64,000 nucleotides of DNA from Arthrobacter sp. PM3 (GTDB taxonomy: Bacteria > Actinomycetota > Actinomycetes > Actinomycetales > Micrococcaceae), in contig NZ_CP022314.1 of assembly GCF_003352915.1 (NCBI RefSeq), positions 729,414 through 793,413 of the forward strand. Direction: 5' to 3'. The position numbers and the translations under genes were made by a program. Under the pieces are notes generated by a model that saw nothing but the letters and a program-made list of their open reading frames with translations, did not search any database and was not told where the DNA came from. Below are positions 16,761 to 25,731 of this stretch, in pieces. Numbering within the stretch: the first letter of the stretch is position 1; each line of letters opens with the position of its first letter.

Positions 16761-17174
16761 CTAGCGGCGGCTGTGGCTGTAGGCCGTGACGAAGGGCCTG
16801 CTGGACGGGACGATCTGTTTGCCCAGCGGCATCAGCGACACCGGGATGAGCTTGAGGTTGGCGATGGCCAGCGGGATGCCGATGATCGTGATGGCCATGG
16901 CGAAAGCCGTGATGACGTGCCCGATCGCCATCCAGATGCCGGCCACCACCAGCCAGATGACATTTCCCAACAGGGTGAAGACGCCGTTGCCGCCCGGCTT
17001 GTCCACCACCATGCGCCCGAACGGCCACAACGTGTAGGAAGCGATGCGGAACGAGGCCACTCCCCACGGGATGGTGACGACCAGCAGGCAGCAGACGACG
17101 CCGGCGAGGAAGTATCCGAGGGCCAGCCACAGGCCGCCGAAGAGCAGCCAGATGATGTTCAGGAGTGTCTTCAT
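16761..17174 (-). CDS. yccF: YccF-family inner membrane protein
   Basis: A 137-residue integral membrane protein with four hydrophobic segments and the duplicated YccF (DUF307) motif: NIIWLLFGGLWLALGYFLAG and GNVIWLVVAGIWMAIGHVITA, each followed by a TIPWG/TIIGIP turn. The family is widespread but its function is unknown. It lies 62 bp upstream of the SRPBCC gene on the same strand and may be co-transcribed. Confidence 0.9.
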   Translation of the reverse strand: MKTLLNIIWLLFGGLWLALGYFLAGVVCCLLVVTIPWGVASFRIASYTLWPFGRMVVDKPGGNGVFTLLGNVIWLVVAGIWMAIGHVITAFAMAITIIGIPLAIANLKLIPVSLMPLGKQIVPSSRPFVTAYSHSRR

Positions 17175-17252
17175 GGATCCATTCTCGCCCGTCGGAGTGA
17201 CATTCGACCTAGGGGTTGGCCCGGAAAAATCCCTGAGTTTCGGCTACCGCCC

Positions 17253-17804
17253 TTACGCGTCCGGCTGCTTGACCATGGCGGCTTCAACACTGATCTTGAC
17301 CTTGTCGCTGACCAGCAGGCCGCCGGCCTCGAGGGCGGCGTTCCAGGTCAGGCCGAATTCCTTGCGGCTGATGTCCGCCTCGGCACTGAACCCGGCCCGG
17401 GTGGCGCCGAACGGGTCCACCGCAACGCCGGTGTACTCGACTTCGAGCTCCACGGGTTTGGTGACGCCGCGGATCGTGAGGTCTCCGGTCAGCACGTAGT
17501 CGTCCCCGTCACCCCGGATCCCGGTGGCCCGGAATGTCATGTCCGGGTAGGTTTCGACGTCGAAGAAGTCCGCGCCGCGGACGTGGGCGTCACGGTTGGC
17601 GTCGCCCGAGTCGAAGCTGGCGGTCTTGATCGTGGCGTGCAGGCTGGCGTCGGCGAGTGAATCGTGCACCCTGGCCTCGGCAGAAGCCTCGTTGAACCGG
17701 CCGCGGACCTTGCTGATGCCCGCATGGCGGACGCTGAAGCCGACTTCACTGTGGGACATGTCCAGCGTCCACACTCCGGGGGTCAAACCTTCGGGCAGAG
17801 TCAC
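17253..17804 (-). CDS. YceI-like lipocalin-fold protein
   Basis: A 183-residue YceI-family protein. It opens GVWTLDMSHSEVGFSVRHAGISKVRGRF, the family signature, and carries GADFFDVETYPDMTFRATGI and LTIRGVTKPVELEVEY. The beta-barrel binds polyisoprenoids or similar lipids. No signal peptide is present, so it is cytoplasmic, as is common for actinobacterial members. Length is standard. AAGGAGAC lies upstream of the ATG. Physiological role is unknown. Confidence 0.92.
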   Translation of the reverse strand: MTLPEGLTPGVWTLDMSHSEVGFSVRHAGISKVRGRFNEASAEARVHDSLADASLHATIKTASFDSGDANRDAHVRGADFFDVETYPDMTFRATGIRGDGDDYVLTGDLTIRGVTKPVELEVEYTGVAVDPFGATRAGFSAEADISRKEFGLTWNAALEAGGLLVSDKVKISVEAAMVKQPDA

Positions 17805-18047
17805 AACGGTCTCCTTCGAGCCGGGGCGGGCCTGTCCCGCCGGGACGGTCGGGGTGTTTCCCCACCCAGCATGCTAACGAGGAAGCCCCGCGCGGGCTAG
17901 GTCCCGCCGGCTCTTGACGCCCGGCGCCTGCTCTGGCCATCGCCCCACGGCCGGGTTAGTCTGGCCTGTAAATGCCGGGTAATCACCCAATTTCACGGCA
18001 GTACGCAAACCAACAACACTGTTCAAACCATCCTGATCGACCAAGTG

Positions 18048-19163
18048 ATGCGAGGAAACGTGGCCGGGACCCTGGGGAAACGTGGCAAGGCGGGTGCGGG
18101 CGCGGCCCTGTTGGGTCTGGTCCTGCTGCTGTCCGCCTGCGTTCCCGGACCGCCGGAGCCCTCGCCGCGCCCGAGCCCCGGCACGACCTCGCCGGGCCCG
18201 GCGCCGTCCGGACCGCCGTCGCCGACTGCCGCACCGTCCCCCGGAGAGACCGTGCACTTCACCGCCCAGGGGGACATCGGGATCAGCTCGGGCGCCAGGA
18301 AGGTGCTCGACGTCGTGGCCGGACTCCAGCCCCAGTTCAACCTGGCGCTGGGCGACTTCGCGTACAAGGCCGGGTTCGAGCAGGAGTTCTGCGACATGGT
18401 CACCGGCCGCCTCGGCGGGGAGTTCCCCTACCAACTGCTGACCGGAAACCACGAGAGCGACGGCCGCGACGGCGACATCGGAAAGTACGTCCAGTGCCTG
18501 CCCAACAGGATGCCCGGACTCCAGGGGGAATACGGCACGCAATGGCGCATGGACGTCCCGGAGCAAAATCCCGTCGTCCGCTTCATTCTCGTCTCCCCGG
18601 GCATCGACTTCGCCGACGGACAGCCGCTGGACTACTCACGGGACAGCGAACGCTGGCGCTGGACCGTAGACGCGATCGACGACGCCAAATCGCGGAACAT
18701 CGCGTGGACCGTGGTGGGCATGCACACCCCCTGCCTGAGCGTCGGCAACTACGACTGCCAGGCCGGGCAGGAGTTCACGAACATGCTGATCGAGAAAAAG
18801 GTGGATCTGGTCCTGTCCGGCCATGACCACGTCTACCAGCGGACACACCAGCTGGCCACCGGAGCGAACTGCCGGGAACTCGTTCCCGCCAGCTTCACCG
18901 CCGGCTGCCTGGCGGACACCGGCTCCTCGATGACCCAGGGTTCCGGCACCGTGTTCGCCACTGTCGGCGTCGGCGGCGTCGGGCTGTACAACGTGAAGAC
19001 CGACGACCCGGAAATGCGCTACTTTGCCAGCACGTCCGGGAAGAACCAGGATCCGGCCCTCGGGACACTGGATGTCACGGCCACGCCGGAGGAACTGGCC
19101 GCCCGGTTCGTTCCCGCCGACGGCTACACCTTTACGGATACGTTCACGCTCCGGCGCGGGTAG
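18048..19163 (+). CDS. Calcineurin-like metallophosphoesterase lipoprotein
   Basis: A 371-residue exported protein with a lipoprotein signal (LLGLVLLLSAC, lipobox Cys about 29), a Pro/Ser-rich linker (30-65) and a metallophosphoesterase domain. Metal-binding motifs are visible in order: GDIG (variant first motif), LALGDFAY, LLTGNHE, VVGMHTPC and LSGHDHVYQR. It would hydrolyse phosphoesters outside the cell; the substrate is unknown. The ATG at 18048, its neighbour GTG at 18045 and GTG 18060 are all possible starts, and none has an ideal ribosome site. Confidence 0.88.
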   Translation: MRGNVAGTLGKRGKAGAGAALLGLVLLLSACVPGPPEPSPRPSPGTTSPGPAPSGPPSPTAAPSPGETVHFTAQGDIGISSGARKVLDVVAGLQPQFNLALGDFAYKAGFEQEFCDMVTGRLGGEFPYQLLTGNHESDGRDGDIGKYVQCLPNRMPGLQGEYGTQWRMDVPEQNPVVRFILVSPGIDFADGQPLDYSRDSERWRWTVDAIDDAKSRNIAWTVVGMHTPCLSVGNYDCQAGQEFTNMLIEKKVDLVLSGHDHVYQRTHQLATGANCRELVPASFTAGCLADTGSSMTQGSGTVFATVGVGGVGLYNVKTDDPEMRYFASTSGKNQDPALGTLDVTATPEELAARFVPADGYTFTDTFTLRRG

Positions 19164-19264
19164 GCGGCCCGGTGCGGGACCGCCAGGCGCGGGCCAGGCG
19201 AGGGCCAGGCGCGCCGGCTGGAAGCCGGCACCGCTCAAGAAGGGACCGCTCAGGAAGGGACCGC

Positions 19265-20332
19265 TCAGGCCGGCACCCAGATGCTGATCCAGTCGAGGGA
19301 GACGTGGCCCTGGGCCGTGGGCGCCGGGCAGCCGGTCAGGCAGGACTCGGTCTGCAGGATCAAGTGCATGGGGGTGGTGGGCGCCTTGTTGCTGACGCCC
19401 AGCGAACGACCGTCAAGGAAGAACTCGACCCGGCCCGGGCTCCATTCCATCGTGGCCACATGCCAGGACGTGACGGACTGGTCGGAATCGAACTTTTCAA
19501 ACGCGTCCGCGCCGTTCCGGTCATAATGCACGGCACCGTAGATGATCTTGGCCAGGTCCCCTTCCGGGAAGTCGACCTCGCCGTCCCGGGGCCAGACGCC
19601 GCTGTCCGGCCACAGAAGCCACGCCGTCTTGAATCCCGGGATCGCGTCGGCCCGGTAGCGCACCGAATACCGGCCGTAGAGCAGGCTGTTGGCCCGCGGC
19701 GGGTTGGAGCTGGCGTTGGGGATCTTGGGCGTGGGCGCCGCCCCCATGATGATCCCGTTTTCCGTGTGCAGGTACCAGTCGAGTGTGCCGTTGCGGACGC
19801 TGAGAACTTTGGACGGGTAGTAGCCGGTCTTGCCCCCGTTTTTCTGCCCCGCCGTGTCCGGCGTGCCGTCCTTGTAGCCGGCGCTCCACCGTGAGCTGTA
19901 GAGCGGGCCGGGAAAACCGCCCACCGGGACGTCACCGGCGGAGAAGTCCTCGACGAAGACCTGCTTCCAGCCGGGAAGATCGCCCGTCATGGACACGTCA
20001 GTGGTCCGGACCGGACCCGGCGCCGCACCTGCCCCCGCCGGCGGCGCGGAACCGGCGCCAGGTTCCGCGGCCGCCGGCGGTGCGGAGGCAGCGGGCGCCG
20101 GAGCAGCGGGCGCTGCGGCTGGAGGCGTCGCTGCAGGCGTCGCCGGAGGGGTTGCCGGCTGGCTGTTTGGAGAGGCCGAAACCGAGGTGAACAGCGGCCG
20201 CTCGGCGACAGGTGCGGTCACGCTGCCGCACCCGGCCAGCGCCAGGACCACGGCCGGGACCGGCAAGAAGCGAAAAAAATGGAGGCGTCGGCTGCGGATC
20301 GGCACTCGCCCCCTGTCAACGGGTGTCCGCAT
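19265..20332 (-). CDS. GH16-like secreted glycan hydrolase lipoprotein
   Basis: A 355-residue lipoprotein (VVLALAGC lipobox near 35) with an Ala/Pro-rich linker (about 55-105) and a glycoside hydrolase family 16 jelly-roll domain. The catalytic ExDxxE motif is seen as GEVDFPEG (about 265), with W-rich substrate sites and WHVATMEWSPGRVEFFLDG after it. Relatives cleave beta-1,3 or 1,4 glucans, galactans or bacterial exopolysaccharide. It diverges from the glycosyltransferase cluster that starts at 20555, so trimming or remodelling of that polymer is plausible. Confidence 0.85.
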   Translation of the reverse strand: MRTPVDRGRVPIRSRRLHFFRFLPVPAVVLALAGCGSVTAPVAERPLFTSVSASPNSQPATPPATPAATPPAAAPAAPAPAASAPPAAAEPGAGSAPPAGAGAAPGPVRTTDVSMTGDLPGWKQVFVEDFSAGDVPVGGFPGPLYSSRWSAGYKDGTPDTAGQKNGGKTGYYPSKVLSVRNGTLDWYLHTENGIIMGAAPTPKIPNASSNPPRANSLLYGRYSVRYRADAIPGFKTAWLLWPDSGVWPRDGEVDFPEGDLAKIIYGAVHYDRNGADAFEKFDSDQSVTSWHVATMEWSPGRVEFFLDGRSLGVSNKAPTTPMHLILQTESCLTGCPAPTAQGHVSLDWISIWVPA

Positions 20333-20461
20333 CCGGCTAGTCTCGCATGCGGGCAGCGGTCCATCAACCGAATCCGCAGTTTTTTAGTTGAAACTACAAG
20401 TTAATCCAAGGTTAATGCAAGGTGCCGTGATCAAACTTTAATCCTGGGGCAAATAACTAAG

Positions 20462-20470
20462 TTGTCCACA
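20462..20470 (+). promoter_or_regulatory. Single DnaA-box-like site in the 20333-20554 divergent region
   Basis: TTGTCCACA, the high-GC form of the DnaA box, occurs once in the relatively AT-rich 222-bp region between the GH16 gene and the glycosyltransferase operon. There is no second box, so it is not an origin. It may be chance or a regulatory site. Confidence 0.35.
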
Positions 20471-20554
20471 ACTGTCGGGCGTGTGCATCGGGTCTGTTTC
20501 CGGGTCGAGCTACCGGGAAGCGCTGCAGTTGGGGCGAGCAGAATACTTCTTTGA

Positions 20555-21418
20555 GTGGTGAGGCCAGTGTCCATCCCTAATCTCAAGCCGACCGCGCGCC
20601 CCCAAACGACGCCCCCGCCGGCGAATCCCTCCGTCAGCGTGGTGATACCCACGCTGAACGAGGCAATGAACCTGCCTTGGGTGCTGCGGCGCATGCCCTC
20701 ATACGTCGATGAGGTGGTTATTGTCGACGGCCGCTCCCTGGACGGCACCGTGGAAGTTGCCCAGGCTTTGCGCCTGGACGTCGTGGTGGTGAAAGAACCC
20801 CGCCCCGGCAAGGGAAATGCCGTGCGCGCCGGATTCGCGGCCGCTTCCGGCGACATCATTGTCATGCTCGACGGCGACGGCAGCATGGATCCCCAGGAAA
20901 TCGGCTGGCTGGTGACTCCCCTGCAGCACGAATACGACTTCGTCAAAGGATCCCGCTATGTGACCGGCGGCGGCTCGGACGATCTGACCTGGTTGCGCAG
21001 CGGCGGGAACAAGATGCTCACCGGCCTCGCCAACGCCGTGCTGCACAGCGACTACTCGGACCTTTGCTACGGCTACATCGCCCTGCGCCGCGAATGCGTT
21101 GACATCCTGGAGCTGGAGTCGGACGGGTTTGAGATCGAAACGGAACTCATCGTCCGGGCCTCGAGGGCCGGCCTGCGCATTGCCGAGGTTCCCAGCCATG
21201 AACTGTCCCGCATTTCCGGCCAGTCAAACCTGCACACGTTCCGGGACGGCTGGCGGGTGCTGCGCACACTGGCGCGCGAGCGCGTGAGCTGGGAGGCCCC
21301 CACCGCCGGGGCACGCCCCGAGGCCCTGCGCCGGGTCAAATACAAGTACCCGAACGAGGCGTTCCCGCACGTTCCCACCGATCCCAGCAGCGTGCTGGGC
21401 GTACGGGCAGGTGACTGA
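20555..21418 (+). CDS. Family 2 glycosyltransferase (DPM1/GtrB-like)
   Basis: A 287-residue GT-A enzyme: VSVVIPTLNEAMNLPWVLRRMP at the start, VIVDGRSLDGT, then MLDGDGSMDP (metal-binding DxD-like) and YGYIALRREC. It resembles dolichol/undecaprenyl-phosphate glycosyltransferases but lacks their C-terminal membrane helices, so it is cytoplasmic or peripheral. It is the first gene of the surface-glycan operon and its end overlaps the next frame. Start is uncertain among GTG 20555, 20558 and 20567, none with a clear ribosome site. Donor and acceptor are unknown. Confidence 0.9.
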   Translation: MVRPVSIPNLKPTARPQTTPPPANPSVSVVIPTLNEAMNLPWVLRRMPSYVDEVVIVDGRSLDGTVEVAQALRLDVVVVKEPRPGKGNAVRAGFAAASGDIIVMLDGDGSMDPQEIGWLVTPLQHEYDFVKGSRYVTGGGSDDLTWLRSGGNKMLTGLANAVLHSDYSDLCYGYIALRRECVDILELESDGFEIETELIVRASRAGLRIAEVPSHELSRISGQSNLHTFRDGWRVLRTLARERVSWEAPTAGARPEALRRVKYKYPNEAFPHVPTDPSSVLGVRAGD

Positions 21419-21419
21419 A

Positions 21420-22418
21420 ATGTCCCTGAATCCGGGCCTGCCGGCCGTATCCGTCGTCATTTGCTCCTATTCCGAAGACCGCTGGGACCTGCTGATGGGG
21501 GCCCTGGACTCGGTCCGGACCCAGACCGTCCCGGCCAAGCAGACGATCGTCGTCGTCGACTACAACGTGGACCTCTACAAGCGGCTCATCTTCAGCGTCC
21601 CTGACGCGGTGATTGTCGAGAACACCGGCCCCAAGGGCCTCTCCGGCGCCCGGAACACCGGCACCGCCGTCGCGAAGGCCGAGATCGTGGCGTTCCTGGA
21701 CGACGACGCCGAAGCCGCACCGGACTGGCTCGAACGGCTCGCGGCCCTGTACGACGACCCCGGCGTCCTCGCCGTCGGCGGCCGGGTGGAACCGATCTGG
21801 GAAGCCGGACGACCGGGCCACTTCGCCAACGAGCTCGACTGGATCGTCGGCTGCACCTACCGGGGCATGCCCAAGGTTGCCGCCGAGGTCCGCAACGTGA
21901 TCGGCGCGAACATGTCCTTCCGCGCCGACGTCCTTGACCGTGTCGGCGGCTTCAACACCGCCCTGGGCCGCCAGGACGCCGTGCCGCTGGGCTGCGAAGA
22001 AACCGAGCTGTGCATCCGCGCCGTCATCGGCGCCCCGGGATCGCGCGTGGTCTACGAGCCCGCGGCCCTGGTGCACCACCACGTTCCGGCCGGGCGCGGC
22101 ACCCTGCGGTACATGCTGGCGCGCTCCTGGTCAGAAGGTATTTCCAAGGCCCAGGTCAGCAAGGTGGTCGGCCACAAGCGGGCGCTCGGCCCCGAACGGC
22201 GGTATGTCCGGCAGGTCCTGCCCCGTGCGGTGTTTGCCGGCGTCCGCAGCTGGCTCAGCGGTGAGGACCGGGCCGGGCTCGGCCGGGCGGCAGCCATCGT
22301 CGCCGTCCTCACCGCCACGGCGGCCGGCTACGTGCGCGGCCGCCGCCTGCCCGTTGCTCCCGCGCCGCTGAAACCGGCCCCGGTGCCGGCCGAAGAGCCC
22401 TGGAGGGAAGTCCAGTGA
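21420..22418 (+). CDS. Family 2 glycosyltransferase
   Basis: A 332-residue GT-A enzyme with VSVVICSYSEDRWDLLMGALDSV, GLSGARNTGTAVAKAEIVAFLDDDAEA (DDD metal motif, about 95) and a C-terminal extension with ETELCIRA and HHHVPAGR acceptor-side motifs. The ATG at 21420 follows AGGTGA at 5 nt and the previous stop by 1 nt. GTG 21411 would overlap. Probably adds one sugar of the repeating unit. Substrate unknown. Confidence 0.9.
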   Translation: MSLNPGLPAVSVVICSYSEDRWDLLMGALDSVRTQTVPAKQTIVVVDYNVDLYKRLIFSVPDAVIVENTGPKGLSGARNTGTAVAKAEIVAFLDDDAEAAPDWLERLAALYDDPGVLAVGGRVEPIWEAGRPGHFANELDWIVGCTYRGMPKVAAEVRNVIGANMSFRADVLDRVGGFNTALGRQDAVPLGCEETELCIRAVIGAPGSRVVYEPAALVHHHVPAGRGTLRYMLARSWSEGISKAQVSKVVGHKRALGPERRYVRQVLPRAVFAGVRSWLSGEDRAGLGRAAAIVAVLTATAAGYVRGRRLPVAPAPLKPAPVPAEEPWREVQ

Positions 22419-22517
22419 CCGGCGCCGGCGAGGCGTCCGTCCCAGAACCCGGCACGGTGCCCACCCTGCACCGGGAACCACCCGACCGCCCGAACCCGAC
22501 CCCAGAAAGTTTGGATT

Positions 22518-23618
22518 ATGAGCCAGTCTGAACGCGACGTGAAACAGCCGATGAGTGCGTCCGCAGGAGCCTCCTTCGACGTCCATGGGATCGTAGGAAT
22601 CGATGTGGAGGCCGGGACACCGGGGGAACCGCAACTCCGTGACATGCTCGCCCCGTTCCTGGGGAACTCCAGCGCGCCCCGGCGGATCACCGTCGGCGGG
22701 AAGGTCTCGCCGGTGTCCAGCCAGTCACACGCGGAGGACGCCTACCGCTTCACCGGCGAATCCCTCTACATCCCGGCGGACCGGGTCCAGATCCTCGAGA
22801 CGAAGGACGGGTACCGGATCGAAGGCGCCGGCGAGCTGCTGACCTCCGTCATCCCCCTGCTGGACCGCCTCTGCGTGCAGGAGGAAACCGCGATGATCCA
22901 CGCCGCCGTGGTGGACTTCCGCGGCTCCGGGGTACTCCTGCCGGCCTGGGGCGGGGTCGGTAAGACCAGCACCGTGGCGAAACTGGTGGCCATGCCCGAC
23001 GTAAGGTTCATGGCCGACGACTGGGCCTTCATGGGTTCCGGCGGCATGCTCATGGGCTACGCCAAACCGATGTTCATCAAACCCCATCATCGCGCCATCT
23101 ACCCGGACATGTTCCGGGGGACGCGCAAACCCCTGGCCCCCGGCTGGCTGACAACCCCTGTCGCCCACCTGGCCACGGCGGTCCATCCGGTCATAGTCCG
23201 GTATCCAAAAACGGCCGCCTTCACCCGCCGCTGGTCCCCCGAGCACCGGATGGTGCAGCCGGAACATGTCTTCGGCGCGCAGCGGATCTCCTCCGCGGCG
23301 CCAACGCAGCTGGCCATCTTCCTCGAGCGCTTCGACGGTGCCGACGCACGGCTGGAGGCACGCAGCGCGGAGTGGATGACATCGCGGATCGTCGGCAACT
23401 TCCATTCGGAACTGCCCATGGTGTCGCGGCGGCTCGTCGAGGCCCTCGGCGCCACCAGCCTCGTTCCCCTCGAGGCCCACTTCGGCCAGAAGGCCGCCGT
23501 GGTGCGCCGCGCCTTGGAAGACGTCCCCTGCTGGCTGCTCCGGCTGCCCGCCGCCTGGTCCGCGGACCAGGCATCCGACTTCATCGCAAACCTGGTCCGC
23601 TCAAAACTGGATGAGTGA
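22518..23618 (+). CDS. HPr-kinase-like P-loop protein in glycan cluster
   Basis: A 366-residue protein with little similarity in its first 120 residues, then a P-loop domain like the catalytic half of HprK/P. It shows Walker A AWGGVGKTST (about 138-147) and the HprK-type acidic motif FMADDWAF (about 160-167), preceded by MIHAAVVDF as in HprK-like proteins. Such proteins recur in exopolysaccharide loci but their targets are unknown. It is not a genuine HPr kinase by context, since no PTS genes lie nearby. Its stop overlaps the start region of the fusion gene. Confidence 0.7.
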   Translation: MSQSERDVKQPMSASAGASFDVHGIVGIDVEAGTPGEPQLRDMLAPFLGNSSAPRRITVGGKVSPVSSQSHAEDAYRFTGESLYIPADRVQILETKDGYRIEGAGELLTSVIPLLDRLCVQEETAMIHAAVVDFRGSGVLLPAWGGVGKTSTVAKLVAMPDVRFMADDWAFMGSGGMLMGYAKPMFIKPHHRAIYPDMFRGTRKPLAPGWLTTPVAHLATAVHPVIVRYPKTAAFTRRWSPEHRMVQPEHVFGAQRISSAAPTQLAIFLERFDGADARLEARSAEWMTSRIVGNFHSELPMVSRRLVEALGATSLVPLEAHFGQKAAVVRRALEDVPCWLLRLPAAWSADQASDFIANLVRSKLDE

Positions 23619-25720
23619 GGCGGTTCCACGTGAGCGATCTGAAGGTGTCGGTTGTGGTTCCGGCGCGCAATGCCGCAGCCTGGCTGGGCGAGTGCCTGGA
23701 ATCAATCCGCAGCCAACACCCGCACGAAATGATCGTTGTCGACGGCTGCTCGACGGATGACACGGCCGCGATCGCGCGCGCGTGCGGCGCCACCGTCATA
23801 TCCGACGAGGGCGCCGGCCTGCCGGCGGCACGGATGCTCGGCGCCCGGACCGCGACCGGCGACGTCGTCGCCCTGATCGACGCCGACGTCGTCCTGCCGC
23901 CGGACAGCCTGCGCCGGCTGCTGGCCGAGTTCGAGGCCGGCGGCTACGACGGTCTGCAGTTCGGCCTGGCCAGCGAAGCCGACGGTCCCGGGTATTGGGG
24001 GGCGGCGCTGGCCTGGCACCACAACCACAGCCGCGTGCGCGGCTGGTTCGGCGTCAGCGCCACCCTGATGCGCCGCGACGTGCTCCTCGCGGTCGGGTTC
24101 GACGACGACTTCCGCTCCGGCGAGGACGTGGAGCTGCGGATCCGCCTGGAGCAGGCAGGCTACCGGCTCGGGGTGTCCGACTCGGTCGTGGTCAGGCACC
24201 GGTTCGGCGACACGTTTGACTTCGCCCGCGACCAGTGGCTCCAGGACGGGGCCGGGATGGCCCGGACCGTCCGCAAGCACCGGCGTCATGGCTGGATGGT
24301 GTTGGTGCCGCTGCTGGCCACCGTGCGCGGGGCGGGCATGTCCTTGTTCCGGGCTCCCCGCTTCCTGCCGTACTGGGTGTGTTTCTTCCTCTACAACTAC
24401 GGCGCCATGTTCGGCGAGATCCTGCGCCCGGCCAATAAACCCATCTCGGTCGGCGGAAATGCGGCCTGGCTGGCGGCCGCGAGGATCGCGCCCATGGTGA
24501 CGGGGTTCCTGTTCTGGGCGCTCGCGGCCCTCGTGCTCCCGCCCGCGCAACTGGGCCTGGGCTCGGCGGTAGTGTCCGCCGCCCTCCTTACAGTGCAGCT
24601 GGGGATGTTCGGCGTCGGCCCCGCCACGCTGACCCTCCTGCCCTCGGAATCCGACGGCGGCAGGCGCCTCATCGCGACAAGCCTGCTGACCGTCGCCACG
24701 TTCTCCCTCCTCGGCGCCGGCCTGCTGGTCGCCATCACACGCTGGATCGGCACGGGCGTCGGCGAGGCCTGGGACGATCCCCTGGTCACGATCCTGTTCG
24801 TCGCCACTGCGCTCCTGGCCGCGAGCGCCTACCAACTGGACCACGTGGGTGTCGCCCAGGAACGCGCGGACCGGACCCTGGTCCGGAGCCTCGCGCAAAG
24901 CTTCGTGCAGCTGGCCTTCCTGGCCGCCGCGTTCGCGGTCGGCTTCCGTGACCTGGCCGTGGTGGTGGCCGCCGTTGCCGCCGGCGCTCTGGCCAGCGTC
25001 CTCGTGGGCCTGCGCCAGCTGGGACGGGCAAAGGTTTCCCCGGACTGGCGGCACGGTCTCCGGCCGCGTCCGGCGCTGAAGCTCCTGAAGCCGGGCCTGC
25101 CCAACCACGCCCTCATGCTCGCCGACCGCGCCCCCGGCTACCTGCTCCCGCTCATTGTCGCGTCCACCTTGGGCCCGTCCTCGACGGCCGCCTGGTACAT
25201 GGTGTGGATGATGGCCTCGGCGGTGTTCTTCGTGCCGCAGTCGGCCGGCTTCACCCTGCAGACGGCCCTCGCCGGGACACGGGCCAGGCCCGGCCTGGTC
25301 AGCTCCGCGCTCCGCGCCAGCCTCCTGCTGACTCTCGCCGCAGGCCTCCTCCTGATACTTGCCGGCCCGTTCCTCCTGGGGTTCCTCGGTCCGCAGTATG
25401 CGTCCGCCTGGGTCCTGCTGCCGGTCCTCGTTCCGGCCTTGCTGCTGAGCTGCGTGACCCAGGTCTACTACGGGCTGTGCCGGGCCCAAGGGCGGCTTCT
25501 CGAAGCCATCGTCGTCGCCACGTTGGCCGCGATCCTGGTCGTGGCACCCGCCGCGGCCGTGGCCCAGCAATCCGGCCTCACCGGCGTCTCCGTGCTCTGG
25601 GCAGTGGCCCAGGCGGCGGCTGCGCTCATCGCCGCCCGGCGTCTGGTCCTCCTGACCCGGGCGAAACACGCCGCCACCACAGGCGAGCGTCCTTCAGCGG
25701 CACGCCACCAGCCGACCTGA
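23615..25720 (+). CDS. GT2 glycosyltransferase fused to a Wzx-type flippase
   Basis: A protein of 701 residues from GTG 23615 (696 from GTG 23630, which has a better-placed GAGGCGG). Residues 1-235 are a complete GT-A domain: SVVVPARNAAAWLGECLESI, VDGCSTDDT, ALIDADVVLP and GEDVELRIRLEQAGY. From about 285 onward there are 12 or so hydrophobic helices resembling MATE-like polysaccharide flippases (LMLADRAPGYLLPLIVAS and following). The fusion suggests one polypeptide that adds a sugar and exports the lipid-linked glycan. I know of separate proteins for these steps; the fusion looks unusual. Confidence 0.82.
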   Translation: MRRFHVSDLKVSVVVPARNAAAWLGECLESIRSQHPHEMIVVDGCSTDDTAAIARACGATVISDEGAGLPAARMLGARTATGDVVALIDADVVLPPDSLRRLLAEFEAGGYDGLQFGLASEADGPGYWGAALAWHHNHSRVRGWFGVSATLMRRDVLLAVGFDDDFRSGEDVELRIRLEQAGYRLGVSDSVVVRHRFGDTFDFARDQWLQDGAGMARTVRKHRRHGWMVLVPLLATVRGAGMSLFRAPRFLPYWVCFFLYNYGAMFGEILRPANKPISVGGNAAWLAAARIAPMVTGFLFWALAALVLPPAQLGLGSAVVSAALLTVQLGMFGVGPATLTLLPSESDGGRRLIATSLLTVATFSLLGAGLLVAITRWIGTGVGEAWDDPLVTILFVATALLAASAYQLDHVGVAQERADRTLVRSLAQSFVQLAFLAAAFAVGFRDLAVVVAAVAAGALASVLVGLRQLGRAKVSPDWRHGLRPRPALKLLKPGLPNHALMLADRAPGYLLPLIVASTLGPSSTAAWYMVWMMASAVFFVPQSAGFTLQTALAGTRARPGLVSSALRASLLLTLAAGLLLILAGPFLLGFLGPQYASAWVLLPVLVPALLLSCVTQVYYGLCRAQGRLLEAIVVATLAAILVVAPAAAVAQQSGLTGVSVLWAVAQAAAALIAARRLVLLTRAKHAATTGERPSAARHQPT

Positions 25721-25731
25721 ATCGAGAAATC

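Noticed and set aside
17756..17765. GGACATGTCC in yceI, and GGGCATGTCC in the GT2-flippase gene near 24335
   Set aside because: Single sites inside coding sequence with no core or phased neighbours; not part of the array family.
20400..20554. Replication origin
   Set aside because: Only one DnaA box, no dnaA, dnaN or gyr genes nearby.
22419..22517. Small gene between GT2 and the HprK-like gene
   Set aside because: The 99-bp gap has no ORF with a credible ribosome site; it reads as Pro-rich nonsense.
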